From NCBI GenBank assembly GCA_037951105.1, contig JBAMJV010008868.1, forward strand, positions 92,001 through 156,000: a stretch of 64,000 nucleotides of DNA. The letters are read 5' to 3'. Below are positions 46,852-57,221 of the stretch, piece after piece; the first letter of the stretch is position 1, and each line of letters begins with the position of its first letter. The position numbers and the translations under genes were made by a program. The notes beneath the pieces were generated by a model, which saw only the letters and a program-made list of their open reading frames with translations, was not told the origin of the DNA and searched no databases. This stretch comes from Echinarachnius parma (lineage: Eukaryota; Echinodermata; Echinoidea; Clypeasteroida; Echinarachniidae).

Positions 46852-49800
46852 TTTTTTTTCTCTTTGGAAAATGATCCCAAAAAACATATTTTGGGAATAT
46901 AAATGAATACCAAAGCAACATATATCCATATTAATAAGCCCAAGGTAATCTTGTACGGGTATGCTTTAAAACTGATTACCTCTCCTTTTACAAAATTACT
47001 CGCGCCGATTCTGAGCTTAGTCCCATGTGATTCTGAAAGGTTACGCCAAATTAATCACGTGGGACTAAGCTCAGAATCGACGTGAGTAATTTTGTAAAAG
47101 AAGAGGTAATCAGTTTGAAATGAAAGCATGCCCGTACAAGATTATCTTGGGCTTATCAATATGGATATATGTTGCTTTGGTATTCATTTATATTCCCAAA
47201 ATGTGTTTTTTGGGGGATCATTTTCCAAAGCAAAAAAAACGTTTTTTTTTTTTTTAGCCGATCATATCCGATCCGATCTGCGATCCGATTTCGATGATCA
47301 ATACAATTTTGCCGATCCGATCAATCGATCCGATCATCAAGGTCAGTTACAGCACTAGTAACAAAAAAAGCATGGGACAGGTTTCGGTTTTCAAATTTCC
47401 CTTTCGTTAAAAAGATATTTACGATTGAAGTGTTCAGATGTCAAATTATCCAATGGATCGTCAGAACCGTGTGCAAAGTGAGTGCAATGAGTTAGTGAAT
47501 GTCACTTTGCATTTTTGCTCATTACTCGGCCATATAAAGTCCATTTAACTTGAAATTTTCACACAATACCCAGTGGACATATTAGATAACAACGATATAC
47601 ATTGTATCAACCACTCATCACTTTTTGCACATTACTAGATACAAAGTTACAAAGTTACTAGATCCCTTTAATGTATCACTTTAACAGTTATACAGGGTTC
47701 ATACATTTATTTACAAGTCAAATTCCATGACTTTCCATGACCTTTACAGCAAGGATTCCATAACTTTTACATGACTTTTCACCAAGGTTCTTTGAACTAT
47801 TCCAGTACTCTTGTATCAAAATAATTTTTATTTGTATTTCAGTGCTGAAGAAACACAGATAAAATGAAATTCCATGACTTTCCCCTGACCCATGAGAACA
47901 TTATACAATCTTCCCTGACTCTCAAGGCCTGGAAAAGAAGGAAAAAAAGGAGTAACATTCCATGACTTTCCAGGTTTTTCCAGGCCCTGTGCAATCCCTG
48001 GGGGGGGGGGGGGGGGGGGGGGGGTTCACAAAGATTCTGAGTTGAACTTAACTCTAAGTTGGACCTAATTTTTTATGGAAAGCCATTAGAAGGCTTGGAA
48101 TACAATATTGAGAAGCAACAAATCTAGAATTTTAGAACTTTCATAAATGTTGCATGAAGAGCATTAAATCTCATTGATAAAAAAAAAAAAAAAAGTATTA
48201 ATGATTTGGATCAACATTTTATGCCTTATTAAAAGAACCTTTCTATCAATTTTTCAAAGAAACTAATGGTTTTCCATACTTTTTAAGTCCAACTTAGATC
48301 TCTTTGTGAAACACCACCCTGATCAAAGAGTAAATACCTTTTCCACCTTGATAACCAAAGGGACTCCCGGGGCTGGGTGGTTTCTTGTTCGCCTCTTTTT
48401 TCCACTTCTGATAAGCCGCTTCCGACTCTTCCTTCCTTCTCCGTCTCTCGGCCTCCTTCGCTTGCTCCTCTTCTTGCTGTGTCTTTATCCTCATTTCTTC
48501 CTCGGCTCTCTTTTCCTTCGTCCAATTCTTGCGATTCGCCTACAAGAGGCAAGAAAATGTGATTCCATCCATCATTATTATCAAAACATGTTAAAGGGTA
48601 CCACCACCCAAAAGTAATATTTTTATTAAAAGAAAGGTAACATCTTTAGTATTCCATTCCATCAACAAGTTCACAAAAATATGTTTCCAGAAAAAAAATA
48701 CATGATTGGAAAACGCGTCACCATTTTAAAGCATGCGTTCATGCGGTCTGAATTGCGAAGACCGATGTGTGCAGAGCGAACGAATCGCCCGGGATTCTAT
48801 TGTCTACAAACGTACGCGTGAATAGCATTGGCGCACTCGCAAATGGTTGGCCCGTATGGAACCAGGAAATAGTAGTGGCTCCGTAAGTGGTGGAAATTAA
48901 TTGCTTTGTTTATGAATTACACAACCCTTAGCAAAATGTTGGGTATCTATTTGATATCACAAAACGGTACCAAAACATATAATAACGTGTTGGTTTTTGC
49001 CTGGTGGTCCCCTTTAATGCTATAATTCACAAAGTTACATTTAACCCCTTGCCTACGGGAACCAAGTGGGCTATGAACAAAACAAAATTGGGGGGATTTC
49101 AGAATCTTGAAGGGAACGGGTTAAGTTGAACAGAAAATAATGACTTTTATATCGGGGTCACCACTAGCACTTGCCCCATTGCTGGTGGCAAGTAAATGAT
49201 TGATGTCGGCATGTACAATTTTGTAAATGGTCTTAGTTTGGTTGCCCAACCAGGCAACTAACATCCCATTCATACTTGCATCTAGCACTGGCTCGGCACT
49301 GGCTTAAGCCATCCTAGGCTACATGTAAGTCAGGCCAGTGTTGCATTCATACTTGTCCAGTGTTGATGCCTAGTATGAATGTGTAGACAGCTTATCCCAG
49401 GCCAGTGCCAGGCCAGTGCCAGGCCAGTGCCGAGCCAGTTTTAGATGCAAGTATGAATGGGATGCTACATTTCAATTCTACTAGGAGAGGAAGATGTGAT
49501 TCCATTCATGTACCAAATGTCATCTACAAACATACAAGAAATGTGCAAAGCAACACGCTACCCGGAAGTTGCAACATTTACATTACAGTGATTACTGCAG
49601 GGTAATTTGGACAATGTAAAATCGCAAATGAGCATCAAACAAATTAATTAGTCAAACTTTAGGAGAAAAGTAAGTCCTTGTATCACTTGACTCTGGATTA
49701 CCATGATTGCTGCTTTCAATTCAAGTCTTTCATTTATAAGGGTATTATTTTTGGGTTGTTGTACCCTTTAACTTGATTGGTAGTACATTATGTGTACGCA

Positions 49801-52800
49801 AAATGTGAGGGTTAACATGACAAATGCTCCCATTAAAGACAATTTTGATTTTGCTAAAATATACATTCTCCATCGACCACGGCTTGAGTATTTTCGGGAA
49901 TATTGCTGATGCTGAACCATCTGCTCCTTTGTGTTACTATTTTAACTGCTTCAGAATTGTATACTTACCACAACCTGCACACAGAACTGTCTGCAACTCT
50001 CATCCTACGACATAATAGATTTTTTCTACAGAGTTAAATTACAAATATTAACCATGGCCTCGTCAGCCACCCTTCACTCCCATCTTTAATTTCATCTAGT
50101 AAATTTCAGCTGCGTCAACTTCATGTACAAACCAATTTATTCTGCACACAAATGTGTCTGCAAAGTTCTCCATTCCCATGACATTATTACTTTTCTCTAC
50201 AGTTTCATTTATACAGTTATATTTACCTTTACATTGTCGGCCTCCATCTAGTACATTTCAGCTGCTTTAACTTTATGTACAAAACAATATAACCTGCAAA
50301 CACATTGTTCTGCAATTCCTATCCTATGACACATACCGTAGGTGCTGGAGAACCCGGACAGTCACACACAACACAGATAGCACAGTGCGTCATTGACTTT
50401 GTACACGCACCGTGCGCGGTGTCCGGGTTCTCCTGCACTGCGATAAATTGAACCTTCGTGCATGAAATCGCGCCGTGCGGAAACCCGCTTTGCCGTTGAG
50501 CGATAATTTTTTATCAGCGAAGGCACCGCGATATTACGGTCCAATTGGTGTAAGTTTCTACCGAAATGAACTACTGAGCGTAGATTTACAAAAGCGAGAA
50601 TAAAGATTATAAAAATTGTTATCTCAAATTATCGTGAATAAAATAAAAAATAACAAATGTTGGAGTTTAAAGACTGACTTTCAAGCGATTTTCTGGATAA
50701 CCAGGAGGACTACAGAACAGCAATATACATGTATTTTATGAGCAATATGCAGATAAATCGTTTGATATAAGTTTCGAGTCGCATGTTCAGTGCATTCTCG
50801 GCAAATCTAATTTCAAAGGTAACCCTGTCCATTTGTTGGCCGGGTTCCCCCCCCGTCCGGGTTCTCCAGCACCTACGGTACACTGTTTCTACAGAGTTTG
50901 ATTACAAATATTAACGTTTGCCCTGTTGATCACTCTCCACTTCTCATCTTCATTTCAGCTGCTTTCACTTTATGTACAAACCAATATAACCCGCACACAA
51001 ATATGTCTGCAACTCCAATCATATTACACAAACACTCGTTCCTAAATAAAAAATATTTACCTTTGCTTTTTGAGCTTCTTTCTTCTTCTCCTCCTCCTCC
51101 ATCTTCTTCTTCGTCCGTTCCAGACGGGCGCTCGCTTTCCTCATCTCGGTTTCTTTGTCCGTCTTTTCGGTAATCCAGATTTCCACTTTCACAGCTACCA
51201 CCTCTTTCTGAGTCGCTTTAACTTTTTTCTCTTCTTCTTCCTTCATGCGTTGTTGTCTCTCCTGTTTGATCTAAACAAATGATAATGATTATTGAACATC
51301 TAATTCATGATCTAACAAGAAATATTCCATGTACATTTATGTTTCTATATTACAGGGTGTTTTTTTTCTGTGATCCGCACATGTTCAATTTCGCAGCTAT
51401 CACCATTATCTTTTCTTCCTCCTTCATCCGTTTTTCTTTCTCGCATTTCACTGAATAGAAATAAGAATGATCATTATTAGTGCTGTTGATGAGTCCCGGG
51501 TACCCGGGTCCCGCCGAAAAATGTCGAGTCCCGGGCACGAAAAATCGATACTTGATTTCCCGAAAAAAAAGCAAGTTCCCTCATTGAACGCAAGAGTTAT
51601 CATGTTCATTCAAGTGACATAAATGCGCTCAATTTTTGTCACTTGAATAAACATGTTTTCCCAGCTGGCGTGACATGCCGATCGTGTAATCAACAAATGG
51701 GTAAATTACTAAATTTCGGGTACCCGGGACTTGCCCGAAAAATTATCGCGAGTCCCGGGTAGTAAATACTCCCGAAATCAACAACACTAATCATTATTCT
51801 AATTCATTATCTAACAAGAAATGTTACATACATTCTGTTTCTTTACCATGCATAAGTTTTCTCAGTGATCAAGACATAAATGTTGCTGCCTTTCTTTCCT
51901 TCTCCGAATTTTCTTTAAGGGCTTTTTTTCTCTTCTTCTTCTTTTATACCATGCCGTTCTTTCTCCTGTTTCATCCGAATCATAAAAAGGAATGATTATT
52001 GTTCAACAACACACATTGTAATTACTGTGGCACAGGGCTGTTCATAATGCTGGCAAGAAAATCCAATGGAAACCTGAAGGATCCTCCATTTACTCTCTGG
52101 AGATTGCAAACTCTAGTAGGGAACAGGCTAGTTTACCTTCATCTTCGTCTTCTGTCGCTCTTGCTTTGTTTTCTCAATGAGCCACTTCTCGTATGGAGTA
52201 TATTGAGGAGATTTACTCGAGGACGTTGTCTGCGAAGACGAGGTCGATGAACGGGCGATCTTTCTGCACGAGGAACGGGATGTCGCCGAACTTGCTCGCC
52301 CAGATGCTGCCCGTGAATGTGAAGATGCGGTGCTGGGTTCAGCGTGCGATCGCGATGAAGGTGACCTAGACCTTGATCTTGACTGTGACCTTGATCTTGA
52401 CCTTGAACTCGACATCGACCGGGATCTTGACCTTGTTCTTGAATGTGAAGAACGTGTCCTGGAAATTTGAACGATAAAAAGGAAACCCTTCTCAGTACTC
52501 TACCATGCAAATATGTCTGATTGACTCTATTTTTGTACCACATTTTAAGTTTGTATGTACTGTTCAGTGTTGAATGTTCACACACCAAATACTACATAAC
52601 CGTTCCCTACAAGATTCTGGAATCCCTATAGACTTTGTACATATAAGCCATCCGGTTCCCGTATAAAGCAGCGGGTTAATTACTGTCAAAGTGATTCTCA
52701 ATCAGATGTGTGATGTAACACTAACAGGGTGATTTGTCTAGTAAATAATACAACATAAATGATAGATAGATCTATACAGAATAGATTTAAACTAGTATAG

Positions 52801-53051
52801 TACCTAGATCTCGAGGAAGAGGATGATGAAGACTTGTCCGGCGATCCATCCTTGCCCAGAATGTCCTCCCCTAGATCTCGTATGCTGCTGTGCGACAACA
52901 CTGAGAGCAGAGAGCGAGTCGAATCTCCTGTCTCGTCGAGGGAAAGTGACGGGCTGCCTTCTGGTCCCAAACGCTCTCTATTCGCGGTCGTCTTTCCGCG
53001 CTCAAAGGACTTTGGGGTCGAGTGCAGATGGTCACGATCAGTATTTGCCAT
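44256..53051 (-). CDS. CCDC34: CCDC34-like coiled-coil protein, 5 coding exons, 406 aa
   Basis: Coding exons in order: 53051-52804, 52458-52137, 51270-51061, 48539-48338, 44494-44256; splice sites are GT-AG and phases fit (2,0,0,1), total 1221 nt. Recognised by family landmarks in the same order as human CCDC34: RSLLSVLSH near the N-terminus, SPQYTPYEKWLIEKTKQER at the head of the coiled coil, long Lys/Glu coiled coil (about residues 170-310), AAYQKWKKEANKKP, FGYQGGK, and SFYNPVPWMPI near the C-terminus. Human CCDC34 is about 373 aa. It is linked to ciliogenesis and sperm flagella; that role here is inference. An RS-repeat segment (about residues 75-118) is unexpected for the family. Exon 3 and the terminal exon sit in tandem arrays of decayed copies. 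Confidence 0.85.
44636..44669 (-). pseudogene. Terminal-exon copy 6, truncated
   Basis: Only the YDRCSYP-coding start is recognisable; one base of the GG after the acceptor is missing, so it is out of phase, and the distal part is replaced by sequence resembling the end of the GGTACCACC MITE family. Confidence 0.5.
44815..44876 (-). pseudogene. Terminal-exon copy 5, acceptor lost
   Basis: YDRCSYQTPSCNNSVPWM is open, but the acceptor AG has become CG (TTACTCG), so it should not be spliced in. Confidence 0.55.
44969..45075 (-). CDS. Possible alternative terminal exon of the CCDC34-like gene (copy 4)
   Basis: A usable acceptor (CTACTAG|AG) is followed in the right phase by YESGSYPTPSFYNLVHRMPI, then SEHSFFLAKINAQG and TAA. 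Splicing exon 4 to this copy would replace the last 78 residues by a shorter tail. It could equally be a non-functional duplicate; no evidence of use is visible. Confidence 0.45.
45229..45275 (-). pseudogene. Terminal-exon copy 3, early stop
   Basis: Acceptor AACTAG|GG then YDKCSYP, after which an inserted stretch gives KACISDH and a TAG stop; the FYNP part survives only out of frame downstream. Confidence 0.55.
45393..45577. mobile_element. MITE with TACCGTATTTGC ends (TA duplication)
   Basis: TACCGTATTTGCTGGTG faces CACCGGCAAATACGGTA; internal copies of GTGCGGTTAATACAC. Inserted in terminal-exon copy 2. Confidence 0.8.
45556..45626 (-). pseudogene. Terminal-exon copy 2, cut by a MITE
   Basis: The acceptor CTACTAG|GG and in-phase YDRGSYPTPSFYNLVP are intact, but a 185-bp TIR element (45393-45577) interrupts the copy and supplies the stop a few codons later. 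Confidence 0.6.
45704..45960. repeat. CpG-rich insert in the terminal-exon array
   Basis: Starts GATATCGTAAGAGTATTGTG and is rich in CGTA/TACG motifs like 28035-28450; it interrupts the AT-rich array spacer. Confidence 0.4.
45960..46017 (-). pseudogene. Terminal-exon copy 1
   Basis: YERGSYPSFYNPLSRDAHL lacks the Thr-Pro pair (6-nt deletion), and the acceptor offers only one base before TAT, so it is out of phase with exon 4. A foreign block at about 45710-45960 follows. Confidence 0.5.
46628..47671. mobile_element. F2 MITE split by a foldback element
   Basis: Left part 46628-46715, right part 47354-47671 (ending CTAGATCCCTTTAA). Confidence 0.8.
46716..47353. mobile_element. 640-bp near-perfect foldback element nested in F2
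   Basis: Ends GCTGTAACCGATCAT and GATCAAGGTCAGTTACAGC. Arms of about 310 bp with almost no spacer (centre near 47045); possible target copies TTATTAAC / CTAGTAAC. Poly-A at 46820-46847 faces poly-T at 47245-47256. Confidence 0.8.
47693..48000. mobile_element. MITE with CAGGGTTCATAC / GCAATCCCTG ends
   Basis: Contains repeated CCATGACTTTCCA and CCAGGTTTTTCCAGGCCCTG, a widespread metazoan hAT-like MITE body as I recall. Followed by a G24-type run. Confidence 0.6.
48025..48313. mobile_element. MITE with TTCACAAAGA ends, beside exon 4
   Basis: TTCACAAAGATTCTGAG and AACTTAGATCTCTTTGTGAA; interior AAGTTGGAC and GTCCAACTT also pair. Confidence 0.65.
48338..48539 (-). CDS. CCDC34: CCDC34-like exon 4 (coiled-coil end, GYQGGK)
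   Basis: 67 codons plus 1 nt: ANRKNWTKEKRAEEEMRI, coiled coil, then AAYQKWKKEANKKPPSPGS and PFGYQGGK. Acceptor CTTGTAG|GCG, donor AAAG|GTATTT, phase 1, which fits terminal-exon copies starting AG|GG-TAT. A MITE ends about 25 bp 3' of the donor. Confidence 0.85.
48591..49017. mobile_element. F3 MITE, complete
   Basis: TTAAAGGGTACCACCACCCA to GCCTGGTGGTCCCCTTTAA. Confidence 0.8.
49261..49467. mobile_element. Foldback MITE with GCCAGTGCC minisatellite
   Basis: About 45-bp inverted ends (ACATCCCATTCATACTTGCA) and CCAGGCCAGTG repeats at 49397-49430. Confidence 0.75.
49468..50333. other. Intron 3 of the CCDC34-like gene with ~120-170-bp degenerate repeats
   Basis: Recurrent CTTTATGTACAAAACAATAT and TCTACAGAGTT..ATTACAAATATTAAC at about 49990-50050, 50110-50210, 50260-50330 and again at 50890-51010. 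Confidence 0.5.
50334..50880. mobile_element. 547-bp MITE, TA target
   Basis: TACCGTAGGTGCTGGAGAAC and its reverse complement at the right end; interior has a hairpin-like GCACCGTGCGCGGTGTCCGG. Confidence 0.8.
51061..51270 (-). CDS. CCDC34: CCDC34-like exon 3 (coiled coil)
   Basis: 70 codons, phase 0: IKQERQQRMKEEEEKKVKAT, then VEIWITEKTDKETEMRK and ERTKKKMEEEEKKKEAQKAK. Acceptor TGTTTAG|ATC, donor AAG|GTAAAT. Two decayed copies of this exon lie upstream at about 51390-51455 and 51895-51980. Confidence 0.82.
51390..51455 (-). pseudogene. Decayed copy of CCDC34-like exon 3
   Basis: Encodes VKCEKEKRMKEEEK, then IMVIAAKLNM, matching exon 3 with an internal deletion. In the phase left by exon 2 the first codon would be TGA, so it cannot be included without truncation. 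Flanking intron bases also match those of exon 3. Confidence 0.55.
51478..51789. mobile_element. 312-bp hAT MITE with exact 8-bp target duplication
   Basis: TAGTGCTGTTGATG to ATCAACAACACTA flanked on both sides by ATCATTAT (51470-51477, 51790-51797). CCCGGGTACCCGGG-type motifs at both ends. Inserted into the spacer of a decayed exon 3 copy. Confidence 0.85.
51895..51980 (-). pseudogene. Second decayed copy of CCDC34-like exon 3
   Basis: MKQEKERHGIKEEEEKKSP then stop, against IKQERQQRMKEEEEKKVKA in the real exon. The acceptor AG is GG here. Confidence 0.5.
52137..52458 (-). CDS. CCDC34: CCDC34-like exon 2 (RS repeats, TPYEKWL)
   Basis: 322 nt. It opens with about 17 Arg-Ser or Ser-Arg dipeptides (for example SRSRSRSQSRSRSRS), then a Ser/Ala-rich linker and SPQYTPYEKWLIEKTKQER, where the conserved coiled coil starts. 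Acceptor TTTCCAG|G, donor AAG|GTAAAC. The RS part is built from a tandem AGR-TCA hexamer, so it could have grown by slippage. Confidence 0.82.
52804..53051 (-). CDS. CCDC34: CCDC34-like exon 1
   Basis: 82 codons plus 2 nt from MANTDRDHLHSTPKSFERG, through SLSLDETGDSTRSLLSVLSH to a serine run ending SRS. Donor AG|GTACTA, phase 2. Acidic and Ser-rich, predicted disordered. An acceptor TTCGCAG| at 53092 leaves 39 nt of 5' UTR in this exon, containing a short upstream ATG that ends at once. Confidence 0.82.
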
Positions 53052-53091
53052 CTTTAGTCTCCGAGCTTACTCTTTATTCATTCAATCTCAT

Positions 53092-54250
53092 CTGCGAACA
53101 AATTAAAGAGAAATGGAATTGTGATTAGTGAATGTAAATTTGTGAATAATGAGATTATAAAATATAGTCAATTAACGAATCAGGAAAGAATCCAATTTCA
53201 TTGACTAAACTTTCAGAAGACATCAATCATCAAAATATCAACATTTGTAATGTGACTAAATAAGTCTAGACAGAACCATACATAGCTACATTACGATAAC
53301 GTTGTGACGTGCGGAGATCAACCTCGTCCGCCTGCTGCACTATCCAAGACAAAAACATTTTTTGTGGCCGATTCCTCCCTCAATTTACCAGCAAATGCAA
53401 AACAACTTTCGTTTATGTGATCCACAATTCATAAAATGTTATAATAATTACTGACACTGTTGATGTTGTTTTGAAGACCGCAAAATGTAGATTTTTTTTT
53501 TAATTTCCCGTCCGTTTTCCTTACCGATGCGTCCTAAAAGTAAAACAGTGTTTACTGTTGAAGGGTACAGTGTACAGTGTACAGTACGAATGGGCGGTAT
53601 GCGTTTCTCCACTGCTCCAGCGTATTATAGCGTAATTGCGTGTAAATGGTCCAAATGATTTACTTTCGTAGATGTGGACTCAGTGAGTCAGTCAGTGAAA
53701 TTGAAAATTGTCAAAATCAAAATCAAAATTCAAATCATCTCTTCGTCTTCGAGTTCGCTGTCCGACTTCACTCTTCAGTCTTCACACCCAGACACCTGAA
53801 TATTACTGCCATATGCATGTTTAACTATAGCTCCAAATCAAATGATTAATCAACATACGGTGTCCATACATATGGCAACATTTATACTAGAAAGCGTTGT
53901 GTCCACATAGATCTAGTTCAAACTTCAAAGACCGTCACAAAGGTTTTACACCGTTACTTTAGCGGCGCCAAATTTCCTGCAAAATTTTGAACGTATGGGA
54001 CTGACCACCCGGGCCCGGCAATGATTTTTTACTTGGTTTGATTTACGCTTACAAATAGGACTTATTGCGTCGCTATAACAAAAACAACAAGGTTGAATAC
54101 TCGGAATTACAACCCAATCATGCAAAACATCGTTAAAATGATACTTACCACTTTCCAGAACATTATTTTTTGTTTATTTTCTGCGTCCACTCGTATTTTT
54201 GAATTGTGGTGATCAAAATAATCTTCATTGACGTTTCTCCTTTCTTGAAG
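53092..54250 (-). promoter_or_regulatory. Presumed 5' UTR, first intron and promoter side of the CCDC34-like gene
   Basis: An acceptor at 53092 pairs plausibly with a GTAAGT donor whose exon ends at 54149 (reading TTCTGGAAAGTG|GTAAGT), suggesting a non-coding first exon between about 54149 and 54240. No TATA box or perfect X-box is visible. Poly-A and short direct repeats (GTACAGTGTACAGT near 53570) occur in the intron. Confidence 0.35.
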
Positions 54251-54672
54251 TACGCCCCCTAACGGCAAGATGACATTCCTTGATTAAAAAAAAAAATACA
54301 AAATATAATTTTGTTTATTTCATGTAACCATTCAATCCATTCATGTATCAATGATAATACAATGAAAAATAAAGAAAATCCTTCGACTTGGGCTTGGGGG
54401 TTGCCAAATTTAAACTAATGTGACTCGAGTTCTCGTAAAAGGCTCTCCTCTAAAAAAAAAAAGTACAGAGTTGTATTCAAAAGAAAGTTGGTTGGGTATT
54501 TTAAACGATATGATAGAGTATACTATAAGTGAAGGGAAATCTAATAAGTTTATTACAAATAATGTATTAATAGCAAAATACATTGCACTTAGACAATAAA
54601 TCACATTTATAGTTATAATATATATAAAAGAGTTATAATAGCATGTCATAACAAGTTTTGGAGATGAAGAGT

Positions 54673-55193
54673 CAAAGGGGTAGTACAAGTTTTGGTCAAA
54701 CTGAATTTCAGTAACCAAAACCTGCAACACAACATTACAAACTTAGTTATAACTTCAACATGCTCGAAAGATATATACACTTACAAATGACTAAGTAGAA
54801 AGCCTGTTATCATTGTAAAAAGAGCCGCTAAAACACGAGAGGGTGCTCTCTAAAAAAGCATGTGTTTCAACCATTTTATATTAACAGTTGTGCAAAAATG
54901 ATGTGATAATGATGCAATAGAGAGATCATCAACAACTATTTAAAAAACATCTTTTGTTCATTTTTGAAAAAGTGTACAAGCATTTTATATTAATTTTTTT
55001 CTTAAATCATCAAATAAAAGTGGGATCCCACATTTATTCTGAACGGATATATTTATTGATATTTCAGCTGTTTCTGAACCGATTTAATAAAGTTTATTCT
55101 GTCATTACTATGCACTTTTAAATTTGACACAGTTCGTCATTACCTCACAAAATATTTCTTGAAGCGCCCTCTATACCAAAAGTCAACTACATG
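54673..55193. mobile_element. F1 MITE
   Basis: AAAGGGGTAGTACAAG to CCAAAAGTCAACTAC; hairpin GTGGGATCCCAC at about 55020. Confidence 0.7.
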
Positions 55194-55473
55194 TATATCT
55201 TGAATTGCTAAAAAAAAATTTTTTATAAATTCGAGATAATTGCAATTTTATCCACAAAAAAAACAATACAATTGATAATTCAAAAATGTATAATATCTGT
55301 AATAATTACTTTAAAAATAGAATGTTGAAATACAGAGAGTAAGGTACACAATAAAATGAAATATTCTGTGTTACATAAAAGCACCTCTCTTCTAAATTTT
55401 ACGAAAATGGCGTTTATTGTGTTTTTGTTGTTGTTGTTGCATCTTTTGAATGAACTCTTCGTATCTACACCAG

Positions 55474-56017
55474 TTAAAGGGGTAGTTTAGTTTTGGTAAG
55501 GCTGAACTTTAGTAGCCAAAACATGCACAGTAACATTATAAACTAATAGTTATAACTCCACCATGCTCGAAAGGTATACAAAATTACAAACGACTAAGTA
55601 AAAAGCCTGTTATCATTCAAAAAGAGCCATTAAAGCACAAGAGGGCGCTTTTTAAAAAGGCATTGGTTTCAACCATTTTTCATACAAAATTATGCATGTG
55701 ATGTTTTATTGATATAATGATTAAATAGCGAGATCATCAACAACTATTTAAAAAACGCTTTTGAAAATTTTTGAAAAAGTGCAAGCATTTTTTTATCTTT
55801 TTCTAAAAATCATCTAATTATTTGGGCCCCAAATAATTATAAGATCAGATATATTTATTGATATTTCATCCGTTTCTGGGTCGATTTTGACCAAATAAAG
55901 TTTATTCTGCCATTAAAATTGCATGTTCTCTCAAATTCGACACTCAGTTTTTCATTACCTCACAACAAATTTGTGATATGCAGCGCCCTCTCTACCAAAA
56001 CTAAACTACCCCTTTAA
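55474..56017. mobile_element. F1 MITE, complete
   Basis: TTAAAGGGGTAGTTTAG to CTAAACTACCCCTTTAA; hairpin around TTTGGGCCCCAAA near 55820. Confidence 0.8.
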
Positions 56018-56104
56018 TACTGTATAATGTTAGTCCGAGGATTCCATTCCCCGCCGAGCTGTAATGGTTTCCAACCCCGCTCCAACGGAGTGACAAAAGA
56101 TAAG

Positions 56105-56485
56105 TTAAAGGGATCTAGTAACTTTATTGCAATAAGTGATGATTAGTTGATACAATGTATATTGTTGTTATTTGATATGTCCACTGGGTGATGTGTGAAC
56201 AATTTCAAGTTAAATGGACGTTATATGGCCGAGTAATGAGCAAAAATGCAAAGTGATATTCACTAACTCATTGCACTCACTTTATACACGGTTTTGACGA
56301 TCCTGTGGATAATTTAACATCTGAAAACTTCAATCGTAAATATCTTTTGAACGAAATGGAAATTTGAAAAAAACGAATACTGTCCCATGATTTTATTGTT
56401 AATACGAATACAACAAGGTATGAGAGAACCGCTATAATTCCAATTGGATTTTGAGGATTTGGGAAATGTTACTAGATCCCTTTAA
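56105..56485. mobile_element. F2 MITE, complete
   Basis: TTAAAGGGATCTAGTAAC to GTTACTAGATCCCTTTAA. Confidence 0.8.
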
Positions 56486-56913
56486 GAGTCCCGATGAGTC
56501 ACCTGGGACAGCTGGATAGTTTGTGAACATCACCAAAAATGGTTGCTGGGAAGGGAGAAAAGAACTTTAATGGAGTGAATTTATTTGTATTCTGATGGCG
56601 TTAGTTTGGCTTGTGCACGCTCCATGCACGGACCATAATAGGCCATCCTTACGCTCATACTAGCTATATACTATCTCCCTGCATAACAAAATATTATTTG
56701 GTGCAGTTCATAATCACATTTAACCAACACTATATTAACTATTGTCAACAATAAACAATAGCAATTTCTTGAATTATGTTTAACCTGTTGGTGTTGTCTT
56801 TCTTTAACCGATTGACTGTGATTATTATAAATGAAAACAAATGTTGAACGAAATGAGCGAAAACGAGGGAGTGCAATTATTCCACACAACTAATTTACCG
56901 ATGAGTATAAAAG

Positions 56914-56977
56914 ATGATGGATGGATGGATGGATGGATGGATGGATGGATGGATGGATGGATGGATGGATGGATGGA

Positions 56978-57042
<65 letters not shown>

Positions 57043-57050
57043 GATGATAC
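56914..57050. repeat. (GGAT)n and (GAT)n microsatellites
   Basis: Tetranucleotide run 56914-56981 followed by a trinucleotide run to 57050; the long His/Met ORFs here are artefacts. Confidence 0.95.
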
Positions 57051-57221
57051 AAAAATTGTACACTTATATTACGCATAAACTATATAAATATACTCTATAT
57101 AGTGCGCATTACATAACACAATCACATAGAAATATGTATTTGAACTGATCTCGAAAACACTCGGGCTTGAGTCCATGATGGGGAATGCATGTTATAGCAA
57201 TATGAGTCAGTCCTGAAAGAG

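Noticed and set aside
56825..57148. Long poly-His and poly-Met ORFs
   Set aside because: They are readings of the (GGAT)n/(GAT)n microsatellite, not genes.
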